A stretch of DNA of 64,000 nucleotides, from contig CP050293.1 in NCBI GenBank assembly GCA_014189435.1, positions 4,655,001 to 4,719,000 on the forward strand, written 5' to 3'. The notes under the pieces are model-generated. The model did not search any database and had not been told where the DNA came from. It saw nothing but the letters and a program-made list of their open reading frames with translations. The translations under genes were made by a program, and so were the position numbers. This DNA is from Mesorhizobium loti (lineage in GTDB: Bacteria; Pseudomonadota; Alphaproteobacteria; Rhizobiales; Rhizobiaceae). Each line of letters opens with the position of its first letter. Within the stretch, counting starts at the first letter, position 1. Positions 9,711-17,946 of this stretch are shown here, piece by piece.

Positions 9711-10523
9711 ATGACCACCCAACAGCCAAAATCGACGCCACTGCAGCTAAGCAATCGCGTCGCCATTATTTCTGGTGGAGGCACCGGCATCGGCCGAGCC
9801 GCAGCACTAGCGTTCACGCAGCAGGGAGCTAAGGTCACGCTAGCCGGTCGCCGATCCAAAGAAATTCAGGAAGTTGCCGACGAAATAACGGCAGCAGGCG
9901 GAGAAGCGCTGCCACTCGTCACCGACGTTACAAAGGAACCCGATATCCAACGCCTCGTAAACGAGACGATGGCGCATTACGGGCGCCTGGACATCGCCTT
10001 CAACAACGCCGGCATCCTCGGGAGTTTCCGGCCGATCACGGAGCAAACAAGCGCCGACTTTGACGCCGTGATCGCCACGAATCTGCGCGGCGTCTGGCTC
10101 TCAATGAAATACCAGATTGAAGCTTTTCTGGCGCAGGGCGTTGCGGGGACGATAGTCAACACCTCGTCCTGGTTGACGCACGGTGCACTCGCCGGGTCGT
10201 CCGCCTATTCGGCCAGCAAAGGCGCGCTTGATGCGATGATCCGGGCACTCGTCCTTGAATATGGGCCAAAAGGTATTCGCATCAACAATATCAATCCAGG
10301 GATCATTGATACCCCAATGGCGCGCGGTGGTTGGAATGACGAAGCCGCTTTTCGCCCTTTTGTGGAACATACTCCGGCAAAGCGGGCGGGATTGCCAGAA
10401 GACGCGGGCGACGTGGCTGTGTGGCTGTCGACGGATCAGGCGCGTTTTGTAACCGGCCAGAGTATCCTCGTTGACGGGGGCTACACAATCGCAGGCTTGC
10501 GTGTGCGGGACGACGCATACTGA
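9711..10523 (+). CDS. Classical short-chain dehydrogenase/reductase
   Basis: A 270-residue classical SDR: cofactor motif SGGGTGIGRA near residue 22, NNAG near residue 100, catalytic Ser and YSASK near residue 167, and a C-terminal TGQSILVDGGYT. It catalyses NAD(P)(H)-linked oxidation or reduction of an unknown small substrate in the cytosol. The ATG at 9711 follows GGGAG at good spacing; an upstream in-frame ATG at 9651 would run through the promoter region shared with the divergent lysR. The pairing with that regulator, now broken, suggests loss or release of its normal control. Confidence 0.88.
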   Translation: MTTQQPKSTPLQLSNRVAIISGGGTGIGRAAALAFTQQGAKVTLAGRRSKEIQEVADEITAAGGEALPLVTDVTKEPDIQRLVNETMAHYGRLDIAFNNAGILGSFRPITEQTSADFDAVIATNLRGVWLSMKYQIEAFLAQGVAGTIVNTSSWLTHGALAGSSAYSASKGALDAMIRALVLEYGPKGIRINNINPGIIDTPMARGGWNDEAAFRPFVEHTPAKRAGLPEDAGDVAVWLSTDQARFVTGQSILVDGGYTIAGLRVRDDAY

Positions 10524-10526
10524 ACC

Positions 10527-10568
10527 GCGCCGCGAGCAAAGCGCGCCAAATCGCCAGAACCGCATCCG
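10527..10568 (-). repeat. 42-bp remnant copy of the methyltransferase SAM motif
   Basis: This segment matches 6712-6753 with only two differences over 42 bp, in the same orientation. On the minus strand it still reads GCGSGDLARFARGA, matching GCGFGDFARFARGA of the intact gene. The match begins within a few bases of the stop of the dehydrogenase gene and does not extend far on either side. It is the scar of a second methyltransferase copy or of a small duplication. Confidence 0.7.
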
Positions 10569-10766
10569 TAGCGAGAGTCTCTACGGCTAGGACAACGCCC
10601 GCGCGCGAGCATTGTCTTAGTCAGAGCGACGCCGAAGAGGACATGATGCCGCGAGAACGTGTCTTCCGCCACTACAATTGGCTTAGCGGATCACGGCTGA
10701 TGCGTAAGGCGGGCAATTCTTCTATTGATCGGATACATCCCGCGCATGTCAGTCTGGATCCCCTAA

Positions 10767-11765
10767 ATGGCTGAAGCTGTAAGATCTGTGAATTTGGCGG
10801 ACTTGTCATTCTATGCCGAATTCAATCCGCTGGATCGGCACAGAGGGATCACTGACCACCTTTTTGTTCTCAAGGACAAAGGAAGACTGACGGGGGCGGA
10901 CGCGGCATTGTTTGCGTCTCCATTCAGTGAAGTTGCTCTGATAGGCTCGCGATGCGCCAATTTTGAAACAAGCCAAAGCGAAACAGTAACATGGCGGGCA
11001 ACTCATACCTCAGCACGGTTCGGCCGACGGCAGCGGCCGTGTGCTTTTCACGGCTGGATCATCGGCTTCCGGTGTCGCCCGTTAGATGCTGCCATCGGAA
11101 CTGATCAACTCATGCGATATGTTCCGATCGAAGCCCTCGCTAACAGCACGCGCAGTGAGGCGTTGGATACGGTCGTCAACATGCTTGACGATTGGCTCGA
11201 TCGGCTTTCCGACGCAGGGCTTCTTAAGCCATCTTTGGCCGTAGTGCCGTCCTGTGCCGCATCCCAAAAACTCAATGGAAATGTACGTACCTTGGCTGAA
11301 GCGATCAGCATCGCTCCACGTACGCTGCAGCGGCGTTTCCGTGGTGCTGTGGGTATGCCGCCAAAAAAATACCTAACGGTCGCGCGCTTCACCAGAGCCC
11401 TTAGGCGGATCGTAGAAGATGATGCACGCTTGGCATCAATCGCCCTGGACTCTGGCTACGCGGATCAAGCCCATCTGACTGTCGACTTCACGAAGCATTG
11501 CGGATCATCTCCGAGCCGCTTTCGCCAACGAGCAGCTCGACAAAAGTCCCAGGAGATTGTCCGATTTATCAAAGAACCTGCTCTGGGAGGCCGGTTACGT
11601 CTGGCTATCTGCGACGCAAAACCAAACGATGGTGATTCAGATGGCCACGACATTTCTCCCGAAGGACCTAAATTACATGAGCCGCGTCCGGAAGTCGTTC
11701 AGTCGTCAAACGGTGATGGCAACGTTAGGTGTGGAGATCGAGAGGCTGGAGGCAGGAGAAGTTGA
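10767..11765 (+). CDS. AraC-family transcriptional regulator
   Basis: The C-terminal half carries the AraC double helix-turn-helix: VRTLAEAISIAPRTLQRRF near residue 175 and LASIALDSGYADQAHLTVDF near residue 220, closing with SPSRFRQR. The N-terminal part looks like an effector domain of the kind seen in DUF6597-type AraC proteins, but is hard to place. After about residue 265 the sequence becomes hydrophilic and low in recognisable features, and it overlaps the next gene by 125 bp, so the true end may have been altered by a frameshift. It probably regulates the thioesterase gene that follows. Confidence 0.75.
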   Translation: MAEAVRSVNLADLSFYAEFNPLDRHRGITDHLFVLKDKGRLTGADAALFASPFSEVALIGSRCANFETSQSETVTWRATHTSARFGRRQRPCAFHGWIIGFRCRPLDAAIGTDQLMRYVPIEALANSTRSEALDTVVNMLDDWLDRLSDAGLLKPSLAVVPSCAASQKLNGNVRTLAEAISIAPRTLQRRFRGAVGMPPKKYLTVARFTRALRRIVEDDARLASIALDSGYADQAHLTVDFTKHCGSSPSRFRQRAARQKSQEIVRFIKEPALGGRLRLAICDAKPNDGDSDGHDISPEGPKLHEPRPEVVQSSNGDGNVRCGDREAGGRRS

Positions 11766-12099
11766 TCTGAGAATGGCGTACGACGCCAAATTTTCCCAGC
11801 AACACGGTTTTATGCATGCTGGCATTATCACGACCGCGCTCGACTCAGCTTGCGGATACGCGGCGTTTTCTCTCATGGCTGAGCATGCGGCGATTCTGAC
11901 GGTGGAATTCAAAACGAACCTTATTGCCCCGGCCAAGGGAGAATATTTTCTATTTCGAGCAACGGTGATCAAACCAGGTCGCACCATTACGATCTGCGAC
12001 GCCCGGGCCTACGCAGTGCAGGCGGGGCAGGAAACGCTCGTCGCTACAATGACAGGCACGCTCATGGCGGTGGTCGGCCGCGAAGGGATTTCTCACTAA
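11641..12099 (+). CDS. PaaI-family hotdog thioesterase (element-borne copy)
   Basis: A 152-residue hotdog-fold protein with the PaaI-type stretch QQHGFMHAGIITTALDSA, where the HGG-like loop and Asp position the thioester. It hydrolyses acyl- or aryl-CoA thioesters in the cytosol. Start at 11641 because a close paralogue in this window (19618-20076) has the same length and the alignment begins at the same residue; a GGTGA sequence lies upstream. The paralogue sits on the chromosomal side of the integrase, in opposite orientation. Confidence 0.85.
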   Translation: MATTFLPKDLNYMSRVRKSFSRQTVMATLGVEIERLEAGEVDLRMAYDAKFSQQHGFMHAGIITTALDSACGYAAFSLMAEHAAILTVEFKTNLIAPAKGEYFLFRATVIKPGRTITICDARAYAVQAGQETLVATMTGTLMAVVGREGISH

Positions 12100-12432
12100 G
12101 GCGCGTATAAGCAAAGCTTACCTGCAGGGGCCAGGCGGGGTCAGTTCTCTACGCTAATAAACCGGAAGCGACTTGGTAGATGAGATTCCTAAATACTTTG
12201 TATTCAATCTCATACGCCGAAAACGCGTGCTATCCGGCAGCACGGATGAGCCTGGGCTGAAACCTGTGACAACTAAGTCAGAGTGTAGCTTGATAGGCCA
12301 ATGCTCGATTACGCGCTGACAGATGATCGGTTCGATTGAAGTTCCTATCCGCATGCAGAGGCTAAAAGTTGCGACTTCTATGCAAGTTGCAGGTGAAGCA
12401 AGCTCCGCTCCCTCAGAAACGTGAGGCTAATG
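12100..12432. other. Intergenic stretch without a recognised gene
   Basis: About 330 bp between the thioesterase stop and the end of a minus-strand lysR gene, so it lies between two convergent transcripts. It looks less GC-rich than the flanks. I see no open frame with family motifs, no clear terminator and no repeat. Confidence 0.4.
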
Positions 12433-13355
12433 TTAGCGAGAACGCTCGATTCCAGGCATAGCGGCAATGTGGTCGTCAAGAAAATCTATGAGCAGCCGAA
12501 CCCGTGCAATGGTGGCGCGCTCCGGCACGATTAGCATGCTCAGCGGCACCGGCGGGGGAAATATCCTGGCAGGATCACCTCGAGCCGCCCCTCGGCCAAA
12601 AGATCATCTACAAGCCATCGATGCGCCGGCGCGACACCGCGCCCGGCTACAAGCGCCTCCCGCGCGGCTAGCCCGTGGTCGACCCGAAGCCCTCCACCGA
12701 AAGGTATCTCGTGGCGTTCGCCGGTCGAGGTCAGCAGCACCAACGTGTCGCTTCCAGCGATATTCGACATTCGGATACCTTCATGGTCGCGCAGATTCTG
12801 CGGACTAGATGGCCTTCCGGCCCTTGCGAGATAGGACGGCGCCGCCACCATAAGCCGTTTCGATCGGCCGAGAACTCGCAATTTCATGGAGCTGTCGCTG
12901 AGCGGCCCGAGCCGAATGGCGACGTCGACGCCCTCACGCAGCAGGTCGATCCGTTCGTCAGAGAGGCTCAGGTCGATAACGATATCGGGGTATCTGTCCT
13001 GAAAAGCGAAGATCAGGCGGCTGATGTGCAATACGCCGAGAGCGGCTGTGCATGAAATCCGGACAGTACCAAGCGAGAATCCCCCCGAGCCGCGCGCCTC
13101 ATCGCCGGCCAGCTCCACAAGGCGGAGTATCTGGATGCAGTTGGCATAATAGCCTCTCCCCTCCTCAGTGAGCGTGACGCGGCGCGTGGTCCTGCTAAGC
13201 AAAGGTACACCGACTGCCTCCTCGAGTTCGCGCAGGTGGCGTGTAACGGTTGACTGCCCAGTTCCGAGCTCACGGGCGACCGCCGAAAGACTACCCCGTT
13301 CGGCAACCCGGACGAAGGTCCGCATGCGATCGAAAGTGACTTCCGATTTATCCAT
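12433..13355 (-). pseudogene. LysR-family regulator, frameshifted near the C-terminus
   Basis: The winged helix-turn-helix (residues about 7-66, with GSLSAVARELGTGQST) and most of the effector domain are intact. The frame then meets a run of five C on the coding strand (12554-12558) and stops at 12540. With one more C the protein would continue as PPPVPLSMLIVPER to a TAA at 12433-12435, giving 307 residues, the family norm. The last 36 or so residues are therefore lost or the sequence has a homopolymer error. It is divergent from the quinone-reductase-like gene at 13447, its probable target. Confidence 0.8.
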
Positions 13356-13446
13356 TATTCGGCAGAATGTTATCCATTTCGCATATCTAGCGCATTACTC
13401 TAATTGGGTCCATCTCAAGGTCAATTCCAACCTTGGAGGCTGACCG

Positions 13447-14265
13447 ATGAAAATCTTGCTGGTTTTTGCCCATCCTGAACCTCAGTCGCTTGGCGCCTCT
13501 CTCCTTGACGTGGCAGTGAAGGAATTGAAGGCTCAGGGACACGAGGTGCTCCTTTCGGATCTCTATGCCCAAGGCTGGAAGTCTCAGGTCGATCGTGCCG
13601 ACTTCCCGCAGCTGCAGCCGCAGGCGCGGCTGAGAGTGCCTGCGGCCTCGGGAGAGGCCTTCGACGCTGGCGCCCTATCTCCCGACGTAAAGGCTGAGCA
13701 GGAAAAGCTACTCTGGGCTGACGTCCTGATTCTTCAGTTCCCGCTTTGGTGGTTCACCATGCCTGCGATCCTCAAGGGCTGGGTTGATCGAGTTTACTCG
13801 TACGGGTTCGCGTATGGCGTCGGCGAGCACAACGACAAACGTTGGGGCGACCGCTATGGTGAAGGCACCCTGGCGGGCAAAAGGGCCATGTTGATCGTCA
13901 CCGCCGGAGGCTGGACGGAGCACTATTCAGCGCGGGGAATCAATGGTCCGATCGATGACCTCCTGTTCCCGATCAATCACGGTATTCTCTATTATCCTGG
14001 TTATGAGGTGCTTCCGCCGTTTGTCGTCTATCAAGCCGATCGCCTCGGCGAAGAGGGTTTCGAACGCGTGGCCGAACAGCTCCGTGAGAGAATGCGGACC
14101 CTCGAGACGACGCCGCCAATCCCTTACCGGCAACAAAATGGCGGCGACTACCTGATCCCGACAATGCTGCTGCGACCAGGGTTGGGAGATCCTGCCGAGG
14201 GATTCAAGTTGCACATGAAAACCGAAAAATCAGGGACGAAGCAGAGCGGGCCGGGTCACCGCTAA
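13447..14265 (+). CDS. NAD(P)H oxidoreductase, flavodoxin-2 (NQO1/MdaB-like) fold
   Basis: A 272-residue protein beginning MKILLVFAHPEP, the phosphate-binding loop start of the flavodoxin-like quinone reductases. The motif FPLWWFTMPAILKGWVDRV near residue 100 and GGWTEHY near residue 158 are typical of this family. It transfers two electrons from NAD(P)H through FAD or FMN to quinones or similar electrophiles. The start has a GGAGG sequence just upstream. It is transcribed away from a LysR gene 91 bp upstream, a common arrangement for electrophile-induced reductases. Confidence 0.87.
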   Translation: MKILLVFAHPEPQSLGASLLDVAVKELKAQGHEVLLSDLYAQGWKSQVDRADFPQLQPQARLRVPAASGEAFDAGALSPDVKAEQEKLLWADVLILQFPLWWFTMPAILKGWVDRVYSYGFAYGVGEHNDKRWGDRYGEGTLAGKRAMLIVTAGGWTEHYSARGINGPIDDLLFPINHGILYYPGYEVLPPFVVYQADRLGEEGFERVAEQLRERMRTLETTPPIPYRQQNGGDYLIPTMLLRPGLGDPAEGFKLHMKTEKSGTKQSGPGHR

Positions 14266-14459
14266 GCCCCGGATCTGGCCCGACGGCCTGATCTGCGACG
14301 CTCGTGAAATTCCTCGGTTTGTCTGTCCGAACGAGAAGGGTCGACCGACGCCCCTATACGACACCTACCCGTTCGGATGACCCGTCCGATTTACACGACA
14401 TAGCCCGATATTACCGCACCCGTTTACGCGTGGGCTTCAAAGCGGAAGATCTATCGCCT

Positions 14460-14492
14460 TCTATCTCCACAAGAGCAAAACGTGGAGATAGA
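14460..14492 (+). promoter_or_regulatory. Hairpin covering the ribosome-binding site of the excisionase gene
   Basis: TCTATCTCCAC (14460-14470) and GTGGAGATAGA (14482-14492) form a perfect 11-bp stem with an 11-base loop. The second arm contains GGAG at 14484-14487, the Shine-Dalgarno for the ATG at 14495. In RNA this would hide the ribosome-binding site; in DNA it could be a binding site for a dimeric protein. The sequence shows the structure; the role is inference. Confidence 0.65.
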
Positions 14493-14494
14493 GT

Positions 14495-14764
14495 ATGAGC
14501 GCTGCCCCGCATGTCACCCGCAGGACAATTCGCCGTCACCAGCTCCGAGAGATCGTGCCGCTTGCCGACAGCACGATCTACGACATGGAGCAGCGAGGAG
14601 AATTCCCGCAGCGCTTCTATCTCACAGCCCGCTGCGTCGTCTGGGACTTGGCAGAGGTCGAAGCCTGGCTCGACGCTCGACGCCATGCCTCTCGGATTAA
14701 CACCGTCAAGCGCGCTCCCAGTCCCGACGTGAGATTGCGCCGTTCCCGGCCAGTCAAACACTAG
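14495..14764 (+). CDS. rdfG: AlpA-like excisionase (recombination directionality factor)
   Basis: An 89-residue basic protein with a winged helix-turn-helix of the AlpA/MerR type: LREIVPLADSTIYDMEQRG at residues about 19-37, then FPQRFYLTARCVVWDLAEVEAWL. Such proteins bind near attachment sites, bend DNA and turn the integrase toward excision. It lies beside and convergent with an integrase gene, their 3' ends overlapping by 11 bp. The pair next to guaA matches rdfG/intG of Mesorhizobium tripartite ICEs, hence the symbol, which rests on position and domain type. The ATG follows GGAG that is locked in a hairpin. Confidence 0.85.
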   Translation: MSAAPHVTRRTIRRHQLREIVPLADSTIYDMEQRGEFPQRFYLTARCVVWDLAEVEAWLDARRHASRINTVKRAPSPDVRLRRSRPVKH

Positions 14765-16010
14765 GCTCGAGCTCAACCAGCTTCATCGTCGGCGGGAGCA
14801 GTGTCGGGACATACTTCCGCCCTAGGACCCACGCGTCCACCAGATTGGACCACTCCTGCATCATATGCCTGCGTTGATGCTCGTACTCCGCCTTGTTGTA
14901 GACGCCACGCGAGGATCGGCCGTCCTCGTGCGCTAGGCACTTCTCGATCCAGTCACTGTTGAAGCCCAGCTCATTCAGCAGCGTCGAGCCTGTGCGTCGA
15001 AGATCGTGAACAGTGAAAGGTTCGAGTGGCAGCCCCTCCTTTTTCGCTCTGACAATGACTGCGGTCGTAATCCGGTTAAAGGTTGCCCGCGACATCGGCG
15101 CGTCAGCGTCATATCGCGATGGAAGGACGTAGCGCGAATTGCCTGCGCAGGTTTTCAGTGCGATGAATATGTCGACAGCCTGCTGTGACAGATAGACGTT
15201 GTGTGCCTTCGACCGCTTCATTCGCTCCTTGGGTATCGACCAGACGGCGTTCTCGAAATCAACTTCATCCCACGTCGCATCTTGCAGCTCGCTTTTCCTG
15301 ACCATCGTTAGGAGGAAGAGCTTCATTCCCAGCCGTATGGTCGGCAGGGTCGGTACATGCTCGAGCTGACCGAGCATGACGCGGATCTCCGCAGGAGATA
15401 GCGAGCGATCCTTCGGTACGAAGGTCGCGATAGACGCGGGCCCGACTTCATCCGCTGGGTTGGCGACCTTCTCGCCATGCAGGATCGCGAACGCAAAGAT
15501 CAGTTTAACGATATCCCGCACATGCACGGCCGTGGCTGGTGCGCCGCGATCCTTCACCTTCCCGCACATCATGCGGAGATCGTCAGGCGTGATCTCCGTC
15601 AGAAGCCTATTTCGAAACGATGGTAGGATATCGCGCTCATAGATCGAGCGCCGCATGGCACGCGTGCTGTCGGCCATGCGCGACTCCTGGAACCACTTCT
15701 CGCCGAACTCGCCGAACCTCTTAGCCTCCTTTAGTCGTCGTTTGTCGTGCTGCTTTTCTTGAGCAGGAGACCGCCCTTCGGAAATGGCTCGCTTCGCATC
15801 GATCAGCTTCTCGCGAGCCCTGGCAAGCGAGAGGCCATCCGGGCCGTATCGCCCAAGCGTCAGCGTCTCGCGACGACCGTTGAGGCGGTAGTCATACCGG
15901 AACACGATCGCCCCCGACGGCTGCACCACGACGTACATACCGTCACGATCGCTCACCTTGTACAATTTCTTCTGTGATCTCAGTGCCTTAATCGCAGTGT
16001 CAGTCAGCAT
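14754..16010 (-). CDS. intG: P4-type tyrosine integrase
   Basis: A 418-residue site-specific recombinase. The N-terminal arm-binding domain (DUF4102 type, about residues 1-85) includes YRLNGRRETLTLGRYG. A core-binding domain follows to about residue 195, then the catalytic domain with R238 (MVRKSEL), H335 and R338 (HDLRR), H361 (CLAHE) and nucleophile Y371 (GVYNKAEY). All catalytic residues are present. The ATG at 16010 has GGAGG at ideal spacing; the longer TTG frame to 16022 is unlikely. It would join the element's attachment site to the guaA 3' end, 319 bp upstream of its start. The symbol follows its position beside guaA, as for IntG. Confidence 0.93.
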   Translation of the reverse strand: MLTDTAIKALRSQKKLYKVSDRDGMYVVVQPSGAIVFRYDYRLNGRRETLTLGRYGPDGLSLARAREKLIDAKRAISEGRSPAQEKQHDKRRLKEAKRFGEFGEKWFQESRMADSTRAMRRSIYERDILPSFRNRLLTEITPDDLRMMCGKVKDRGAPATAVHVRDIVKLIFAFAILHGEKVANPADEVGPASIATFVPKDRSLSPAEIRVMLGQLEHVPTLPTIRLGMKLFLLTMVRKSELQDATWDEVDFENAVWSIPKERMKRSKAHNVYLSQQAVDIFIALKTCAGNSRYVLPSRYDADAPMSRATFNRITTAVIVRAKKEGLPLEPFTVHDLRRTGSTLLNELGFNSDWIEKCLAHEDGRSSRGVYNKAEYEHQRRHMMQEWSNLVDAWVLGRKYVPTLLPPTMKLVELEPSV

Positions 16011-16054
16011 GGGGGCCTCCAAAACCGTCTAAAAACCGGAGAGAGGCGCCGATT

Positions 16055-16212
16055 ATACCGTCAGGCCAAAAAAGGCGATGCTGCAAGCACGATTCCCGTT
16101 TAAAACCAGGCCGTTAATACAAAAAACAATACCGTCATCAGCTCTCTCGGCCGTGACGGTATAGCGAAACTCACGACCGAACAAGTTCCCCCATACCGTC
16201 TGCTATACCGTC
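16055..16212. repeat. Five ATACCGTC octamers, probable recombinase arm or excisionase sites
   Basis: The octamer occurs at 16055-16062, 16129-16136, 16193-16200 and 16205-16212, and inverted (GACGGTAT) at 16155-16162. A weaker AACCGTC lies at 16023-16029. Five exact copies of an 8-mer in 158 bp, between an integrase start and its predicted core site, is what arm-type integrase sites look like. They also overlap where the integrase promoter should be, so self-regulation is possible. Confidence 0.75.
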
Positions 16213-16319
16213 CAATCGGAGTACTGCCCCTCGATAGAGGGCGATAGACCTCGTTACAATTATCGTTATATCACAATTATTTATAGCGAATGAGGGCGTG
16301 CAATCGGATACTGCCGGAG

Positions 16320-16380
16320 GGGCTAAAATCATTCCCACTCGATTGTTCCCGGCGGCTTCGACGTCACGTCGTAGACGACG
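16320..16380. other. Predicted attachment site at the guaA 3' end
   Basis: The last codons of guaA lie next to the integrase arm region and the gene is intact to its stop, as expected where an element integrates into the 3' end and restores it. The exact crossover bases cannot be set without the other end of the element, which is outside the window. I found no second copy of these bases in 1-16,300. Confidence 0.6.
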
Positions 16381-17891
16381 CGGTTGATGCCGCGGACTTC
16401 GTTGATGATGCGGGTGGCGGCAGCGCCGAGGAACGTCATGTCGTAGTGGTAGAAATCCGCCGTCATGCCGTCGACCGAGGTGACGGCGCGTAGCGCGCAG
16501 ACGAACTCGTAGGTGCGGCCGTCGCCCATCACGCCGACCGTCTGCACCGGCAGCAGCACGGCGAAGGCCTGCCAGATGGCGTCGTAGAGGCCGGCCTTGC
16601 GTATCTCGTCGAGATAGATGGCGTCGGCCTCGCGCAGGATCTCCAGCTTCTCGCGGGTAATGCCGCCGGGGCAGCGGATGGCGAGACCGGGGCCAGGAAA
16701 CGGATGGCGGCCGATGAAGCTTTCGGGCAGGCCGAGCTCCTTGCCGAGCGCCCTCACCTCATCCTTGAACAGTTCGCGCAGCGGTTCGACCAGTTGCATG
16801 TTCATGCGCGCCGGCAGACCGCCGACATTGTGGTGCGACTTGATCGTCACCGACGGGCCGCCGGTGAAGGAGACGCTCTCGATGACGTCGGGATAGAGCG
16901 TGCCCTGCGCCAGGAATTCGGCGCCGCCGAGTTTCTTGGCCTCTTCCTCGAACACCTCGATGAACAACCGGCCAATGGTCTTGCGTTTTTTCTCCGGGTC
17001 CGACTCGCCCTCAAGGGCGTCGATGAAACGGTCCGACGCGTTCACCAGAATGAGCGGCAAATTGTAGTGCTCGCGGAACATCGCCACCACGCCCGCGGCC
17101 TCGTCCTTGCGCATCAGGCCGTGGTCGACAAGGATACAGGTCAGTTGGTCGCCGACCGCTTCGTGGATCAACAGCGCGGCAACGGAGGAATCGACGCCGC
17201 CCGACAGCGCGCAGATGACCTTGCCCTTGCCGACCTGCTTGCGGATCGTCTCGACCGCGTGCTCGCGATAGGCGCGCATGGTCCAGTCGCCTTCGATGCC
17301 GGCGATGTTGTGGACGAAGTTCCTGAGCAGCCGGGCACCGTCGGGCGTATGCACCACCTCGGGGTGGAACATGATGCCGTACATCTTGCGCTCGATGTTG
17401 CCGAAGATGGCGAAGGGCGAGCCCTCCGACTTGCCGAACACCTCGAACCCCTTGGGCAAGGAGATGACGCGGTCGCCATGGCTCATCCACACCTGGTGGC
17501 GCTGGCCGGGCGCCCACAGGCCCTCGAACAGCGGGCTGTCCTTCTGGATCTCGACGAAGGCGCGGCCGAACTCGCGATGGTCGGAGCTTTCGGCGACGCC
17601 GCCCATCTGCACGCACATGGCCATCTGGCCATAGCAGATGCCAAGCACCGGGACGCCGGCGTCGAAGACGATCTGCGGCGCGCGCGGGCTGCCGATATCG
17701 CCGGTCGAAGCCGGGCCACCGGACAGGATGACAGCCTTGGGATTGATGCGTTTGAACGCCGCTTCGGCCGACTGGAACGGCACGATCTCGGAAAACACAC
17801 CTGCCTCGCGGATGCGGCGGGCGATGAGTTGGGTAAACTGGCTGCCGAAATCGACAATCAGGACGGTGTCGGGATGATTGGCTGTTTTCAT
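16329..17891 (-). CDS. guaA: GMP synthase (glutamine-hydrolysing)
   Basis: A 520-residue bifunctional enzyme making GMP from XMP, glutamine and ATP. The N-terminal amidotransferase domain has the nucleophile in GICYGQM (near residue 86) and the His/Glu in FHPEVVHT. The ATP-pyrophosphatase domain has the PP-loop LSGGVDSS near residue 230, and the C-terminal dimerisation domain ends in GTIEWE, the conserved end of GuaA. Length and motifs are normal. Its 3' end faces the mobile region and appears to be the integration target. Confidence 0.98.
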   Translation of the reverse strand: MKTANHPDTVLIVDFGSQFTQLIARRIREAGVFSEIVPFQSAEAAFKRINPKAVILSGGPASTGDIGSPRAPQIVFDAGVPVLGICYGQMAMCVQMGGVAESSDHREFGRAFVEIQKDSPLFEGLWAPGQRHQVWMSHGDRVISLPKGFEVFGKSEGSPFAIFGNIERKMYGIMFHPEVVHTPDGARLLRNFVHNIAGIEGDWTMRAYREHAVETIRKQVGKGKVICALSGGVDSSVAALLIHEAVGDQLTCILVDHGLMRKDEAAGVVAMFREHYNLPLILVNASDRFIDALEGESDPEKKRKTIGRLFIEVFEEEAKKLGGAEFLAQGTLYPDVIESVSFTGGPSVTIKSHHNVGGLPARMNMQLVEPLRELFKDEVRALGKELGLPESFIGRHPFPGPGLAIRCPGGITREKLEILREADAIYLDEIRKAGLYDAIWQAFAVLLPVQTVGVMGDGRTYEFVCALRAVTSVDGMTADFYHYDMTFLGAAATRIINEVRGINRVVYDVTSKPPGTIEWE

Positions 17892-17946
17892 GGCGAGCGT
17901 TTAGAGAAAGAAATGAGTCGGCGCAATGGGTTGCGAGGCCGCACCG

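Noticed and set aside
12467..12808. Plus-strand ORF at the end of the lysR gene
   Set aside because: It is the antisense of the frameshifted LysR C-terminus, which continues in the minus strand.
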